NCBI RefSeq assembly: GCF_000520995.1
Contig: NZ_JACA01000022.1
Coordinates: 124,001-188,000, forward strand
DNA from: Aquimarina macrocephali JAMB N27
Lineage (GTDB): Bacteria > Bacteroidota > Bacteroidia > Flavobacteriales > Flavobacteriaceae
Direction of reading: 5' to 3'
DNA length: 64,000 bases
The notes beneath the pieces were generated by a model. That model made no database searches. It saw nothing but the letters and a program-made list of their open reading frames with translations, and was not told the origin of the DNA. Made by a program: the position numbers and the translations under genes. The first letter of the stretch is position 1. Each line of letters opens with the position of its first letter. Shown here piece after piece: positions 16,783 through 26,517 of this stretch.

Positions 16783-17865
16783 ATGGAGAATAAAAAAGAA
16801 CTTAGAAACTGGCTAGATGATTACAATCTGGATCACCCATTGGTGATCGGGGGGCCTTGTAGTGCCGAAACAGAAGACCAGGTAGTAAAAATAGCGCATC
16901 AACTTAAAGATTCTGATGCTACAGTATTACGGGCAGGAATCTGGAAACCAAGAACAAGACCTGGGAATTTTGAAGGAGTAGGTGCTTTAGGATTAAAGTG
17001 GTTGCAAAGAGCTAAAGAAGAAACAGGGATGAAGATTGCTACAGAGGTAGCAAATCCACATCATGTAGAATTAGCTTTAGAACATGGAGTTGATGTTTTA
17101 TGGATAGGAGCAAGAAGTACGGTGTCTCCTTTTATTGTTCAAGATATTGCAGATGCCTGTAAAGGAATTGATAATCCGGTCTTAATAAAAAATCCGATTA
17201 ATCCTGATTTATCCCTTTGGTTAGGCGCTGTAGAACGTTTTTATACTGCAGACGTTAAAAATCTGGGAGTAATTCATAGAGGATTTTCAACATATGAGAA
17301 GACAAAATACCGTAACATCCCAGAGTGGCAGATTCCGATTGATTTACAAAACCGTTTCCCGGATTTACCATTGATCTTAGACCCTTCTCACATTGCAGGA
17401 AGAAGAGATTTGATTTTTGACCTGTCTCAAACAGCGTTGGATCTTAACTTTGACGGACTTATTGTAGAAACACACTACGATCCTGATAATGCATGGAGTG
17501 ATGCTAAACAACAAATTACACCAGAAACATTGGTTCAGTACATGAAAGATTTAAAGATTCGTAAAGAAATAGGAGAAGATGAAGCGTATCAAAAAGTACT
17601 TGATGAATTACGTGCTAAGATTGATATAGCAGATAATCAATTGTTAGAAGTTTTATCAAAAAGAATGAAAATTTCTGATGATATAGGAAAAGCAAAAGCC
17701 AAGCAAAACGTTGCTATTTTGCAATCTAAGCGATGGAACGAAATACTAGGAAGAATGATCCTTGAAGGAGAAGAAAATGGATTGAGTGAAGAATTTATAC
17801 TTCGTATTTACAAAGCAATTCACCAAGAATCTATTAATCATCAGAAAAAAATAGTAAAAGGATAA
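16783..17865 (+). CDS. Bifunctional DAHP synthase (type I-beta) / chorismate mutase
   Basis: The 360-residue fusion catalyses the first step of the shikimate pathway and the branch-point conversion of chorismate to prephenate. Residues 1-265 are the KDPG-aldolase-like DAHP synthase: IGGPCSAE with the metal Cys, RAGIWKPRTRPGNFEG, ATEVANPHH, LIKNP, and LILDPSHIAGRR. Residues 270-360 are an AroQ-type chorismate mutase (ELRAKIDIADNQLLEVLSKRMKISDDIG). The mutase on the C-terminal side is the usual Bacteroidota order and probably gives allosteric control of the synthase. It lies 221 bp after tyrA without a visible terminator, so it may share the attenuated transcript or have its own promoter. Confidence 0.92.
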   Translation: MENKKELRNWLDDYNLDHPLVIGGPCSAETEDQVVKIAHQLKDSDATVLRAGIWKPRTRPGNFEGVGALGLKWLQRAKEETGMKIATEVANPHHVELALEHGVDVLWIGARSTVSPFIVQDIADACKGIDNPVLIKNPINPDLSLWLGAVERFYTADVKNLGVIHRGFSTYEKTKYRNIPEWQIPIDLQNRFPDLPLILDPSHIAGRRDLIFDLSQTALDLNFDGLIVETHYDPDNAWSDAKQQITPETLVQYMKDLKIRKEIGEDEAYQKVLDELRAKIDIADNQLLEVLSKRMKISDDIGKAKAKQNVAILQSKRWNEILGRMILEGEENGLSEEFILRIYKAIHQESINHQKKIVKG

Positions 17866-17878
17866 TTAATATAAGGAG

Positions 17879-17911
17879 AACCACTCGCTATAAAACTAAC
17901 GAGTGGTTTTT
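17879..17911 (+). terminator. Terminator of the aromatic operon
   Basis: AACCACTCG (17879-17887) and CGAGTGGTT (17900-17908) form a 9-bp stem with a 12-base loop and T-run, 14 bp after the DAHP synthase stop codon. Confidence 0.8.
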
Positions 17912-18089
17912 ATGTTTTATTTTGAGTGGATATTGAATGATATAATTTTTTATTATACGTTACCGTCAAAAAATTCTATTTCAGTATAATGATATTTCTA
18001 TAGTAGATTCTACTAATTTTCGTACAAACTTTTTAATTAAGAAAAGAAATAAGGCCTCTACAAATATTAATATTTGCATCTTTGTGTTT

Positions 18090-19040
18090 ATGACAGGTAC
18101 CGTTTATAAATCTACAGGAAGTTGGTATACCGTAAAAACTAATAACGGAAAAGTATACGAATGCCGTATAAAAGGAAAATTTAGAATTAAAGGCATCAAA
18201 AGTACTAATCCTGTGGCTGTAGGAGATCTTGTAGATTTTAAATTAGAAACTAATAACGATCAGGAAACGGGAGTTATCGAATATATTCATGAGAGGCATA
18301 ATTACATCATTAGAAAATCAGTGAATCTGTCGAAACAGACACATATCATTGCTTCAAATGTAGATGTGGTCTTTTTGTTAATAACCTTAAATAATCCTAC
18401 AACATTTACAACATTTATAGATCGATTTTTAGTTACAGCAGAAGCATATGGTATTAAAGCAGTTTTGCTTTTTAATAAAATAGATACCTATGATGAAGAG
18501 GAACTTCTGGAGATTAAATATCTCGCAGCGATATATCGAAAAATAGGATATGAATGTATAGGGATATCTGCTAAGAAAGGTAAAAATGTAGACAAAGTAA
18601 AAGCAATAATGAAAAGTAAAGTGAGTATGTTTTCTGGTCATAGTGGAGTAGGAAAATCTACTTTGGTTAACACGATTGCTCCAGATTTGTCATTAAAAAC
18701 AGCAGAAATAAGCGATCAACATCAACAAGGATTGCATACTACTACTTTTGCAGAAATGTTTGATCTTAATTTTGATGCCAAGATTATCGATACACCTGGG
18801 ATAAAAGGTTTTGGAGTTGTTGATATGGATAAAGAAGAGTTGGGGGATTATTTTCCCGAGTTTTTTGAGTTAAAATCAGATTGCAAGTTTAATAACTGTT
18901 TACATATTAACGAACCAAAATGTGCTGTTAAAGAAGCATTGGATAACGAAGAAATCGCTTGGTCGAGATATAAAAGCTATTTGCAAATTCTTGAAGGAGA
19001 AGAAGAACACTACAGAAAAAATAATTACGACGACGAATAA
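18090..19040 (+). CDS. rsgA: RsgA, small-subunit ribosome biogenesis GTPase
   Basis: Circularly permuted GTPase that checks late 30S subunit maturation. The start is the ATG at 18090 (MTGTVYKSTGSW), 316 residues; a GTG two codons earlier is possible. An OB-fold is at 1-70, then the permuted G-motifs: G4 LFNKID, G1 GHSGVGKST, G3 DTPGIKGFG. The C-terminal zinc cluster is CKFNNCLHINEPKC. A -7-like CATCTTTG ends at 18084, just five bases before the ATG, so the transcript may have almost no leader. It stands alone between two terminator-like gaps. Confidence 0.92.
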   Translation: MTGTVYKSTGSWYTVKTNNGKVYECRIKGKFRIKGIKSTNPVAVGDLVDFKLETNNDQETGVIEYIHERHNYIIRKSVNLSKQTHIIASNVDVVFLLITLNNPTTFTTFIDRFLVTAEAYGIKAVLLFNKIDTYDEEELLEIKYLAAIYRKIGYECIGISAKKGKNVDKVKAIMKSKVSMFSGHSGVGKSTLVNTIAPDLSLKTAEISDQHQQGLHTTTFAEMFDLNFDAKIIDTPGIKGFGVVDMDKEELGDYFPEFFELKSDCKFNNCLHINEPKCAVKEALDNEEIAWSRYKSYLQILEGEEEHYRKNNYDDE

Positions 19041-19285
19041 TTTTTGTAATCCACAGAAGCAAAATAGATTAAAATTCTAAGTTGTACAAAATCAGTCGAT
19101 AAGAAAATAAAAAAAAAATTCTCAGTTCCGAAAAATGAAACTCAAACATTGTATACTTGTGCCGTAAAGTTGTTAATTAAAATAATTTTTAGAATTATTT
19201 AATGTAATAATTGAATGAAAAAACATGCAAACAAAACACGTTGTCTCATATCAACTTATACGCAGACTATAAAATAAAAAAAGAA

Positions 19286-20110
19286 ATGAGAAAAATAATA
19301 GTATTAATTGGAGCACTTGGAATTATAATTGGAGTCAATGCTCAAAAAAAAGTAAAACTTGAAGACAATACTAACGCAAATAATTTAATCTATAAAAATG
19401 GAGAGCTTGGAATAGGCATAATTAGTCCTCTAGATGCCAAATTACATATAAAGGGTGATTATAATATACGAATAGATCCTTCTCAAGGAATCTCTCCATT
19501 TTATTATATAACCTCCAACTCAGCAAACAATATTATTGGAACCAATATAAGAACAAAATTTGGGGCTTGGGATGTTCCAGACAAAACAAAACCTTCTTCA
19601 TATATAGATTTTGATACATATAATATTAATAACCCTACATATGGAGGCATTTCATTTTTAACTAGAACGGCTGGAGATCAATCCGATCTGGGTAGTAAAA
19701 AAATGACAATTTTAAATAATGGAAATATCGGGATAGGAACAATTAGTCCAGACATGAAATTAACTGTTAATGGAAATATTCACGCTAAAGAAGTGAAAAT
19801 TGATCTTAATGTTCCGGCTCCTGATTATGTGTTTAAAAAAGATTATAATCTTATAACTATTGAAGAAGTAGAAAAATTCATTAAAAAAAATAGTCATCTT
19901 CCCGAAATCCCATCAGCAGAAGAATTTGAACAAAACGGAGTGATGCAAGCCGAAATGGATATGAATCTTCTTAAAAAAATTGAAGAATTGACCCTTTATA
20001 CTATACAGCAACAGAAAGAGATTGAAAAACTTAAAAAAGAGAATACAGAATTAAAATCTTTATCTGATCGATTAGTAGAAATTGAAAAATTACTTGAATC
20101 TAAAAAGTAG
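19286..20110 (+). CDS. Secreted tail-fibre-like repeat protein with C-terminal coiled coil
   Basis: I choose the ATG at 19286, which opens a signal peptide (MRKIIVLIGALGIIIGVNAQ); the frame extends 25 codons upstream. The mature protein has the motif GNIGIGTISPDMKLTVNGNIHAKEVK twice in part (LGIGIISPLDAKLHIKGD near the N-terminus), typical of Bacteroidota proteins related to phage tail-fibre/S74 domains. It is followed by the stretch NSHLPEIPSAEEFEQNGV and a C-terminal coiled coil (about 215-274). There is no visible S74 peptidase catalytic dyad or T9SS signal. Such proteins are common in flavobacteria, and the function is unknown; a trimeric surface structure is plausible. Confidence 0.65.
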   Translation: MRKIIVLIGALGIIIGVNAQKKVKLEDNTNANNLIYKNGELGIGIISPLDAKLHIKGDYNIRIDPSQGISPFYYITSNSANNIIGTNIRTKFGAWDVPDKTKPSSYIDFDTYNINNPTYGGISFLTRTAGDQSDLGSKKMTILNNGNIGIGTISPDMKLTVNGNIHAKEVKIDLNVPAPDYVFKKDYNLITIEEVEKFIKKNSHLPEIPSAEEFEQNGVMQAEMDMNLLKKIEELTLYTIQQQKEIEKLKKENTELKSLSDRLVEIEKLLESKK

Positions 20111-20145
20111 AATAACTTTTGTTTTTTAAAAACAATAATGAATAA

Positions 20146-20598
20146 ATGAGGGCAGTAATTCAGAGAGTTGCTGAGGCATCGGTAAGTGTCGACGGCAAGG
20201 TTATATCAAATATGAATCAAGGATTACTTATTCTAATAGGAATAGAAGAAAAGGATTCACAAGAGGATATAGATTGGTTATCAGGAAAAATATCTCGTCT
20301 TAGGATATTTGATGATGAAGCCGGTGTAATGAATAGAAGTATATTGGATATAAATGGAGATGCTATAGTTGTGAGTCAATTTACATTGCATGCAAGTATC
20401 AAAAAAGGTAATAGACCCAGTTATATTAAAGCTGCAAAGCCAGAAATAGCGATTCCGCTCTACGAGAACTTTGTACAGCGATTAGAGTTGGATTTAGAAA
20501 AGAAAATAGGCACAGGTGTTTTTGGAGCTGATATGAAAATATCATTACTTAACGATGGGCCTGTTACGATTACAGTAGACACAAAAAACAAAGAATAA
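20146..20598 (+). CDS. dtd: D-aminoacyl-tRNA deacylase
   Basis: Hydrolyses D-amino acids (and glycine from tRNA-Ala) wrongly attached to tRNA. Its 150 residues match the family length. Diagnostic stretches: MRAVIQRVAEASVSVDG at the start, the SQFTL motif in VVSQFTLHA, KGNRPSYIKAA, and the C-terminal G-P-V-T-I of NDGPVTITVDT. Likely first gene of a run of closely spaced plus-strand genes through aroA; the next gene starts 22 bp later. Confidence 0.93.
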   Translation: MRAVIQRVAEASVSVDGKVISNMNQGLLILIGIEEKDSQEDIDWLSGKISRLRIFDDEAGVMNRSILDINGDAIVVSQFTLHASIKKGNRPSYIKAAKPEIAIPLYENFVQRLELDLEKKIGTGVFGADMKISLLNDGPVTITVDTKNKE

Positions 20599-20620
20599 AC
20601 TACCCCCTAAAATAATTTTT

Positions 20621-22534
20621 ATGTTACAAAAAATACTACTGGTTTCGGTTGTGCTTACATTATCCTGTATTGAGCAAATCTCAGCTCAGGATAATGTAAA
20701 ATTACAGACTGTACTCTTGGATTCTACACTTACCAAAAATGCTAATGCTATTGTAAGGTCTGAAGAGGTTACTATTGAGATAAAATCGGTAAATTCTGTT
20801 GTTGTAAAAACCAAAAGAATTGTTACCGTACTTAATAAATATGGAGATGGATACGCTGATTCTTATGAAGGGTATAGCCCATCTACAAAAATTAGAAAAT
20901 TAGAAGCCATAGTTTATGATTCTTTTGGGAAAGAGATTAAAAAATATAAAAAGAAGGATTTTAAAGATAGAAGTGTTTCTGATGGGATATCATTGATGAA
21001 TGATAATAGAATAAAATATTTTGAATACACACCATTGAATTATCCTTATACACTTGCATTTGAAAGTGAAGTAGAAAGTTCAAGTACAGCATTTATAAAA
21101 CATTGGAGACCTATTCTGGCTTATAGATTAAGTATTGAAAAATCTAAATATAAGATTTTAAATTCATCAAAAATATCAATTAGATACAGAGAAACAAATT
21201 TTGGTGATTATCCAGTTGAAACGAATAAGACGAATCTGGAAACTTTGTATTCAATTTCTAATATCCCTGCACGATTACCCGAAGCATATAGTCCTTCTCT
21301 CAATGATATGGCACCAATGGTAAAGGTGGCATTAAACGAATTCTCATTAGAAGGAGTTAAGGGTACAGCAACAGACTGGAAATCTTTTGGAAAATGGCAA
21401 TATGATAAACTCATATCTGGTAGAGATAAATTACCTCCAGAGACTACCGAAAAGATAAACAAATTGGTTGCAGATGCAAAAACTAAAAAAGAGAAAGCCA
21501 AGTTGATTTATGAATATGTACAGGATAAAACTAGGTACATAAGTGTGCAATTAGGTATCGGAGGTTGGGAGCCATTTTTGGCAAGTGATGTTGATAGATT
21601 AGGGTATGGGGATTGTAAAGCACTAACAAACTATACTAAATCTTTATTAGATAGCCAGAATATAACTTCTTATTATACTATAGTGTATGCAGATGAAAGA
21701 AGGGATGTTGATTCAGAATTTGCTTCAATGCAAGGGAATCATGTGATATTGAATATTCCTGATGAAGATAAAAATCTGTGGTTAGAGTGTACAAGTCAGA
21801 CACTTCCATTTAATTTTATAGGAGATTTTACAGATGATAGAAACGTTTTAGTTGTAAAGCCTGAAGGTGGAGAAATTAAAAGAACCAAGAAATATGAACC
21901 TGAAGAAAATATACTTCATACCACAGCAACAGTTAATCTCCTAGTAGATAAATCCATGTCTGCAACTATTAAAAGAGTGTCACAAGGGCTTGAATATGAT
22001 TGGAACTATAACATTCAGTTTGAAACACCAAAAGATCAAAAGTTATATTATAAGGAGTTTTTGGGGCATATTAATAACCTAGAAGTAGGTAAGATAAAGC
22101 TTAATGATAATAAAGATGATATCAAATTTACAGAAGATGTAGAAATTTCTTGTAGCTCTTATGCCAAAAAAGTAGGAAGTCGTTTATTGATATCTCCTAA
22201 TCTTTTTAGTCGAGATCAGATTAATTTACCTAAATATGATACCAGACAAACACCTTTGGTAATATCACGAGGGTATGTAAATACAGATGAATACATCATT
22301 AATTTACCCGATGGATATGCGACAGGAAATTTACCAGAAAAAAAATCTATCGAAACTGTATTTGGTAGGTATAGCTATGAACTCGAAAAAATTGATGATA
22401 AGCAACTTAAATTCAAGCGATTTTTGAAAATAGTTGATGGCAAATTTCCGAAGGAAAAATACGAAGAATATAGAAGGTTTAGATCCCAAATTAAGAAAAT
22501 AGACAAATCTAGAATAGCATTAAAACAACAATAA
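20621..22534 (+). CDS. DUF3857 / transglutaminase-like secreted protein (intact triad)
   Basis: A 637-residue exported protein with signal peptide MLQKILLVSVVLTLSCIEQISAQ. The N-terminal half is DUF3857 (long beta-sandwich; VVKTKRIVTVLNKYGDGYAD), followed by a transglutaminase-like core. The catalytic residues are in place: Cys332 (YGDCKAL), His374 (GNHVIL) and the acidic E389 (LWLECTSQ). A C-terminal DUF3858-like region ends the protein. In this family, the core may be a peptidase or transglutaminase acting in the periplasm; no substrate is known. It is followed 12 bp later by a paralogue whose core has lost two of these residues. Confidence 0.8.
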   Translation: MLQKILLVSVVLTLSCIEQISAQDNVKLQTVLLDSTLTKNANAIVRSEEVTIEIKSVNSVVVKTKRIVTVLNKYGDGYADSYEGYSPSTKIRKLEAIVYDSFGKEIKKYKKKDFKDRSVSDGISLMNDNRIKYFEYTPLNYPYTLAFESEVESSSTAFIKHWRPILAYRLSIEKSKYKILNSSKISIRYRETNFGDYPVETNKTNLETLYSISNIPARLPEAYSPSLNDMAPMVKVALNEFSLEGVKGTATDWKSFGKWQYDKLISGRDKLPPETTEKINKLVADAKTKKEKAKLIYEYVQDKTRYISVQLGIGGWEPFLASDVDRLGYGDCKALTNYTKSLLDSQNITSYYTIVYADERRDVDSEFASMQGNHVILNIPDEDKNLWLECTSQTLPFNFIGDFTDDRNVLVVKPEGGEIKRTKKYEPEENILHTTATVNLLVDKSMSATIKRVSQGLEYDWNYNIQFETPKDQKLYYKEFLGHINNLEVGKIKLNDNKDDIKFTEDVEISCSSYAKKVGSRLLISPNLFSRDQINLPKYDTRQTPLVISRGYVNTDEYIINLPDGYATGNLPEKKSIETVFGRYSYELEKIDDKQLKFKRFLKIVDGKFPKEKYEEYRRFRSQIKKIDKSRIALKQQ

Positions 22535-22546
22535 ATAACCATCTCA

Positions 22547-24577
22547 ATGAAAAATATAAATAAATTACTATTAGGTTGTATTCTTATAGTTTCCACAAGC
22601 GGTTTTGCGCAGGAATATAAATATGGAAAAGTTTCTAAAGAAGAATTAACAGAGCAATCATATCCTATTGATAGCACAGCACATGCTGCCGTTCTTTATG
22701 AAAAGAAACATATACATATGAATTATAATCAATCTCAGGGTTTTCAATTGATTACCGAGGTGTATAAAAGAATAAAGCTATATAAAAAAGATGGATTTGA
22801 CTATGCAACAGATGAGGTGTTTTTGTATCATAAAAATAGCGAGAATGAAAAAATAGTAAGTTTAAAAGGGGTTACATATAATTTGGTGGATAATAAAATT
22901 GTAGAAACCAAGCTTAAAAAAGATGGGATTTTTAAAAATGAACACTCTAAATATTATGATCAAACAAAATTTACAATGCCCTCTTTACAAGAAGGTTCGG
23001 TAATTGAGTATAAGTATAAGATCATTTCACCATTTATATACAATATGGATAGAATCTATCTTCAATATGAAATACCAATTAAAAAACTCGATGTAGTAGT
23101 TGAATCACCAGAGTATTTTATATTTAAAAAGTTTACATCAGGATATCTTCCAATAGATGTTAAAGAATCTAATCATAATGGTAAAATTACATTGACATCT
23201 AAAACCAGAACAAGTACTGGAGGTATAGGAGGAGCTCCAGTAAAATCAACATTTTCAACCAATGGTGTTGATTTTAAGGTTATTAAAAATACGATTAACT
23301 CTACCAATGTACCTGCTTTTAAAATAGAACCTTTTTCTGGAAATGTTAAAAATTATATTTCAAGTATAAGCTATGAGTTGTCTAGTGTTAATTGGCCAAA
23401 TAGACCTGTTAAATACTATTCTACAACTTGGGAAGATGTTACAAAAACAATTTATAAAAGTGGCAATTTTGGTGAAGAATTAAAAAAGAAAAGTTATTAC
23501 GAAGAAGATTTGAAAGCGGTAGTATCCCGGTCAGAAAATCAGACAACCAAGATGACGAAAGTATTCAATTATGTAAAAAACAGAATGCGATGGAATGATA
23601 CGTATGCTGTGAGTACAAGTGTTGGGGTCAAAAAGGCATATAGAGAAAAGACAGGTAATTCTGCAGAAATCAACCTAATGCTTACTTCTATGTTATCTTC
23701 TGTAGGACTGGATGCTAACCCGGTACTAGTAAGTGCAAGTAACAGAGTTATTGCTATGTTTCCTACTGTAGATGGGTTTAATTATGTGATATCCAGAGTA
23801 AAATTAGCCGATGGTAGTCATGTTTATTTAGATGCTACAGATAGATATGCCTTACCTAATGTTTTACCAGATAGAGTAATTCGTGGATCAGGGAGAGTAA
23901 TTTCTAAAAATGGTACTTCACAAAGAGTAGACCTTAGGCCAAGAAAATCTTCTTTAAAAAGATATAGTGCCCAGTGCCAGGTTGATAAAGACGGAGTTAT
24001 AAAAGGTAAATTTAATGTTCGTCACATGGACTATTTTGCACATGATTTTAGAGTAGATAATGGAGCAAAAGATGATGAAAGTAAAGTAAAGCGTTTTAAG
24101 AAAAGATTTGGCCTGGATGAAATTGAGGAATATACGGTTAAAGGTATAAATGAAACCGGGAAAGGAGTTAGCGAAAGCTTTAATTTTATATCTTACGACC
24201 AGGTAGAATCCATCGAAAATGAAATGTATTTTTCTCCGTTGTTATTTTTAAGAGATAAAGAAAATGTATTTAAATCTAATGATAGAGAGTACCCGATAGA
24301 TTTTGGTTATGGATTTACCAATACTTATATGGTAAATATCAAAATTCCCGAAGGATATGAAGTAGCCGAACTTCCAAAATCCGGAGGTTTTAAAATGCCA
24401 GAAAACATAGGTGCTTTTTCATTTAGATCAAATATAGCAAATGGGATGATACAGGTTGTTGTTAATGAAACCGTTAATGTAGCTTTTCTTCCTTCTGAGT
24501 ATTATTTGACATTAAAGGAGTTTTATAGTCAAGTTATTGAAAAAGAAAATGAACAGATAGTTCTTAAAAAAATATAA
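22547..24577 (+). CDS. DUF3857 / transglutaminase-like secreted protein (degenerate core)
   Basis: A 676-residue paralogue of the preceding gene with signal peptide MKNINKLLLGCILIVSTSGFAQ. Domain order is the same: DUF3857, transglutaminase-like fold and C-terminal beta domain. The catalytic Cys position holds Ser372 (KTGNSAEINLML, aligned to YGDCKALTNYTK), and the catalytic His position holds Tyr (FNYVIS aligned to GNHVIL), while the acidic position is Asp (YLDATD). It is therefore probably not a cysteine enzyme. It may be a scaffold or binding partner of the intact protein. The adjacency and 12-bp spacing suggest they work together. Confidence 0.78.
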   Translation: MKNINKLLLGCILIVSTSGFAQEYKYGKVSKEELTEQSYPIDSTAHAAVLYEKKHIHMNYNQSQGFQLITEVYKRIKLYKKDGFDYATDEVFLYHKNSENEKIVSLKGVTYNLVDNKIVETKLKKDGIFKNEHSKYYDQTKFTMPSLQEGSVIEYKYKIISPFIYNMDRIYLQYEIPIKKLDVVVESPEYFIFKKFTSGYLPIDVKESNHNGKITLTSKTRTSTGGIGGAPVKSTFSTNGVDFKVIKNTINSTNVPAFKIEPFSGNVKNYISSISYELSSVNWPNRPVKYYSTTWEDVTKTIYKSGNFGEELKKKSYYEEDLKAVVSRSENQTTKMTKVFNYVKNRMRWNDTYAVSTSVGVKKAYREKTGNSAEINLMLTSMLSSVGLDANPVLVSASNRVIAMFPTVDGFNYVISRVKLADGSHVYLDATDRYALPNVLPDRVIRGSGRVISKNGTSQRVDLRPRKSSLKRYSAQCQVDKDGVIKGKFNVRHMDYFAHDFRVDNGAKDDESKVKRFKKRFGLDEIEEYTVKGINETGKGVSESFNFISYDQVESIENEMYFSPLLFLRDKENVFKSNDREYPIDFGYGFTNTYMVNIKIPEGYEVAELPKSGGFKMPENIGAFSFRSNIANGMIQVVVNETVNVAFLPSEYYLTLKEFYSQVIEKENEQIVLKKI

Positions 24578-24579
24578 TT

Positions 24580-24906
24580 ATGAATATCCAGGATGCCCAA
24601 CGTGCTGTAGATGATTGGATCAAAAATCACGGAGTACGGTATTTTAATGAGTTAACCAACATGGCACAACTTACAGAAGAAGTAGGAGAAGTTGCCAGAA
24701 TTATAGCACGACGCTATGGTGAGCAAAGTGAAAAAGAAAGTGATAAAAATAAAGATCTTGGAGAAGAGTTGGCTGATGTTTTATTTGTAGTGTTATGCCT
24801 GGCTAATCAAACAGGAATTAACCTTCAGGAAGCTTTTGATAAAAAGCTGGATGTTAAAACAAAAAGAGACCATGATCGTCATCATAATAACGAAAAATTA
24901 AAATAA
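24580..24906 (+). CDS. MazG-like nucleotide pyrophosphohydrolase
   Basis: A 108-residue all-alpha NTP pyrophosphatase. The metal-binding signature is EEVGEVARIIARRYGE, then EELADVLFVVLCLAN (E-E-x-x-D). Single-domain length places it with the small MazG-like/RS21-C6-type enzymes, which clear non-canonical or excess nucleoside triphosphates. It starts two bases after the upstream gene and its stop overlaps the ATG of the next gene by one base (TAATG), so it is translationally coupled to it. Confidence 0.85.
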   Translation: MNIQDAQRAVDDWIKNHGVRYFNELTNMAQLTEEVGEVARIIARRYGEQSEKESDKNKDLGEELADVLFVVLCLANQTGINLQEAFDKKLDVKTKRDHDRHHNNEKLK

Positions 24907-25160
24907 TGTTCACATCAATTCTTTTGTCAAAAAGGTACTGGCTCTCTGTGTTTTTTGTAGGATTTAGCTTTATAATTATTTTTAGTGTTATTGAGTATTT
25001 TATGCAATACAGTAGCTCTACCTGGGATATTTTTATAGAAGAAAGAATTAATCATCAACAATGGATTAGATATATGATATCCCGAATCGTAGGAGGATTA
25101 ATATATGGGATGATCATGGGATATTATTTTGAATTAAGAAAACGGAAATCAAATCGATAA
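24906..25160 (+). CDS. Small two-helix membrane protein, unknown
   Basis: An 84-residue protein with two hydrophobic segments (WLSVFFVGFSFIIIFSVI at about 12-29 and IVGGLIYGMIMGYYF at about 62-76) and a basic C-terminus (ELRKRKSNR). I do not recognise a family. Coding status is supported by tight packing: its ATG overlaps the mazG-like stop by one base, and aroA starts one base after its own stop codon. No function can be given. Confidence 0.65.
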   Translation: MFTSILLSKRYWLSVFFVGFSFIIIFSVIEYFMQYSSSTWDIFIEERINHQQWIRYMISRIVGGLIYGMIMGYYFELRKRKSNR

Positions 25161-25161
25161 A

Positions 25162-26388
25162 ATGAATTTGAAATTAGAACACATTCCTAATATAGAAGGT
25201 AATACACTGCAAATTACGGGATCAAAAAGTGAAACAAATAGATTACTAATACTCCAGGCATTATACCCCAATATAAGGATCGAAAATGTATCCAATAGTG
25301 ATGATTCTGAGTTAATGCAAAAAGCTTTGCATAGTGATGAACTCATTGTAGATATTCATCATGCAGGCACAGCAATGCGTTTTCTTACGGCATATTTTGC
25401 TGTTAAAAATGGTAGAGAGACTGTACTCACGGGAAGTAAAAGAATGAAAGAACGACCAATTAAAATATTGGTCGAAGCATTACAACAATTAGGATGTGAA
25501 ATTAGTTATGAAAACGAACATGGGTATCCTCCGATACGTATTCAAGGAAAGCCACCCGAAACCAGCTCTGTTTCTTTACAAGCAAATGTGAGTAGTCAAT
25601 ATATTTCGGCATTAATATTAATAGCCTCTTCTTTACCCAATGGATTAGAAATTTTATTAGAAGGAAAAGTAACCTCTGTACCATATATTAATATGACATT
25701 AAGTTTGTTAAATGATGCAGGTATTAAAGGGGTCTTTAAAGACAATAAAATTACCATTAAACCTTGTAAAGAAATTTCTCCAAAAAATGTTATAGTAGAA
25801 TCAGATTGGAGTTCTGCTTCCTATTTTTACAGTGTTGTTGCTCTATCTGATAATAAATCTGTCACTATTGGAAGTTATAAAAAACAGAGCTACCAAGGAG
25901 ATGCTGAACTTGCAGAAATTTACAAAAACCTGGGGGTAGAAACAACTTTTGATCAAAATACAATTACCTTAAAAAAGGTATCAGATAAACACCAGATGCT
26001 TCAGGATGGGTTAGATTTATCCAATTCTCCTGATATCGCTCAAACAATTGTTGTAACCTGTTTTGGATTAGGTATTGGTTGCTATCTTACGGGTTTACAT
26101 ACGTTAAAAATAAAAGAAACAGATCGTCTTGAGGCTTTAAAAAATGAAATAGGAAAACTAGGAGGCCAAGTTCATATTACTGAGAATTCTCTTCGTTTAG
26201 AGTCTTCTGCATCAATAAAAAAAGATGTAACTGTAGCAACATATAATGATCATCGTATGGCTATGGCATTTGCACCTCTTGCGCTTAAAACATCATTACA
26301 AGTTGAAGATGCTAATGTTGTTTCTAAATCCTATCCCGATTTTTGGTTAGATTTAGAGAAATTAGGATTTAAAATTTCAGAAGTGTAA
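25162..26388 (+). CDS. aroA: EPSP synthase (3-phosphoshikimate 1-carboxyvinyltransferase)
   Basis: Sixth step of the shikimate pathway, joining PEP to shikimate-3-phosphate. The 408 residues carry the key elements: GSKSETNRLLIL at the N-terminus, HAGTAMRFLTAYFA in the place of the usual NAGTAxR loop, RPIKILVEALQQLG, DWSSASYF, KETDRLEALKNEI and the C-terminal YNDHRMAMAFAPLAL. The first residue of the PEP loop is His rather than Asn, a feature of Bacteroidota-type enzymes. It is the last gene of the dtd-DUF3857-DUF3857-mazG-like-membrane-aroA run, separate from the other aromatic genes at 13-18 kb. Confidence 0.92.
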   Translation: MNLKLEHIPNIEGNTLQITGSKSETNRLLILQALYPNIRIENVSNSDDSELMQKALHSDELIVDIHHAGTAMRFLTAYFAVKNGRETVLTGSKRMKERPIKILVEALQQLGCEISYENEHGYPPIRIQGKPPETSSVSLQANVSSQYISALILIASSLPNGLEILLEGKVTSVPYINMTLSLLNDAGIKGVFKDNKITIKPCKEISPKNVIVESDWSSASYFYSVVALSDNKSVTIGSYKKQSYQGDAELAEIYKNLGVETTFDQNTITLKKVSDKHQMLQDGLDLSNSPDIAQTIVVTCFGLGIGCYLTGLHTLKIKETDRLEALKNEIGKLGGQVHITENSLRLESSASIKKDVTVATYNDHRMAMAFAPLALKTSLQVEDANVVSKSYPDFWLDLEKLGFKISEV

Positions 26389-26485
26389 AGAGGGTTAAAG
26401 CAGGTTAGTAGTGCTTTGAAGGTGGTTTTCTTACGGAATATTTAAAAAACAGTACCTCTGGATATGTAAATATATTCTAATTTAC

Positions 26486-26517
26486 TTGACAACCCCTATC
26501 CCAAGATTGTATATTTG
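26486..26517 (+). promoter_or_regulatory. queA promoter, TTG-N21-TATATTTG
   Basis: TTG at 26486-26488 and TATATTTG at 26510-26517, an exact Bacteroidota -7 box, 22 bases before the queA ATG. Confidence 0.6.
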
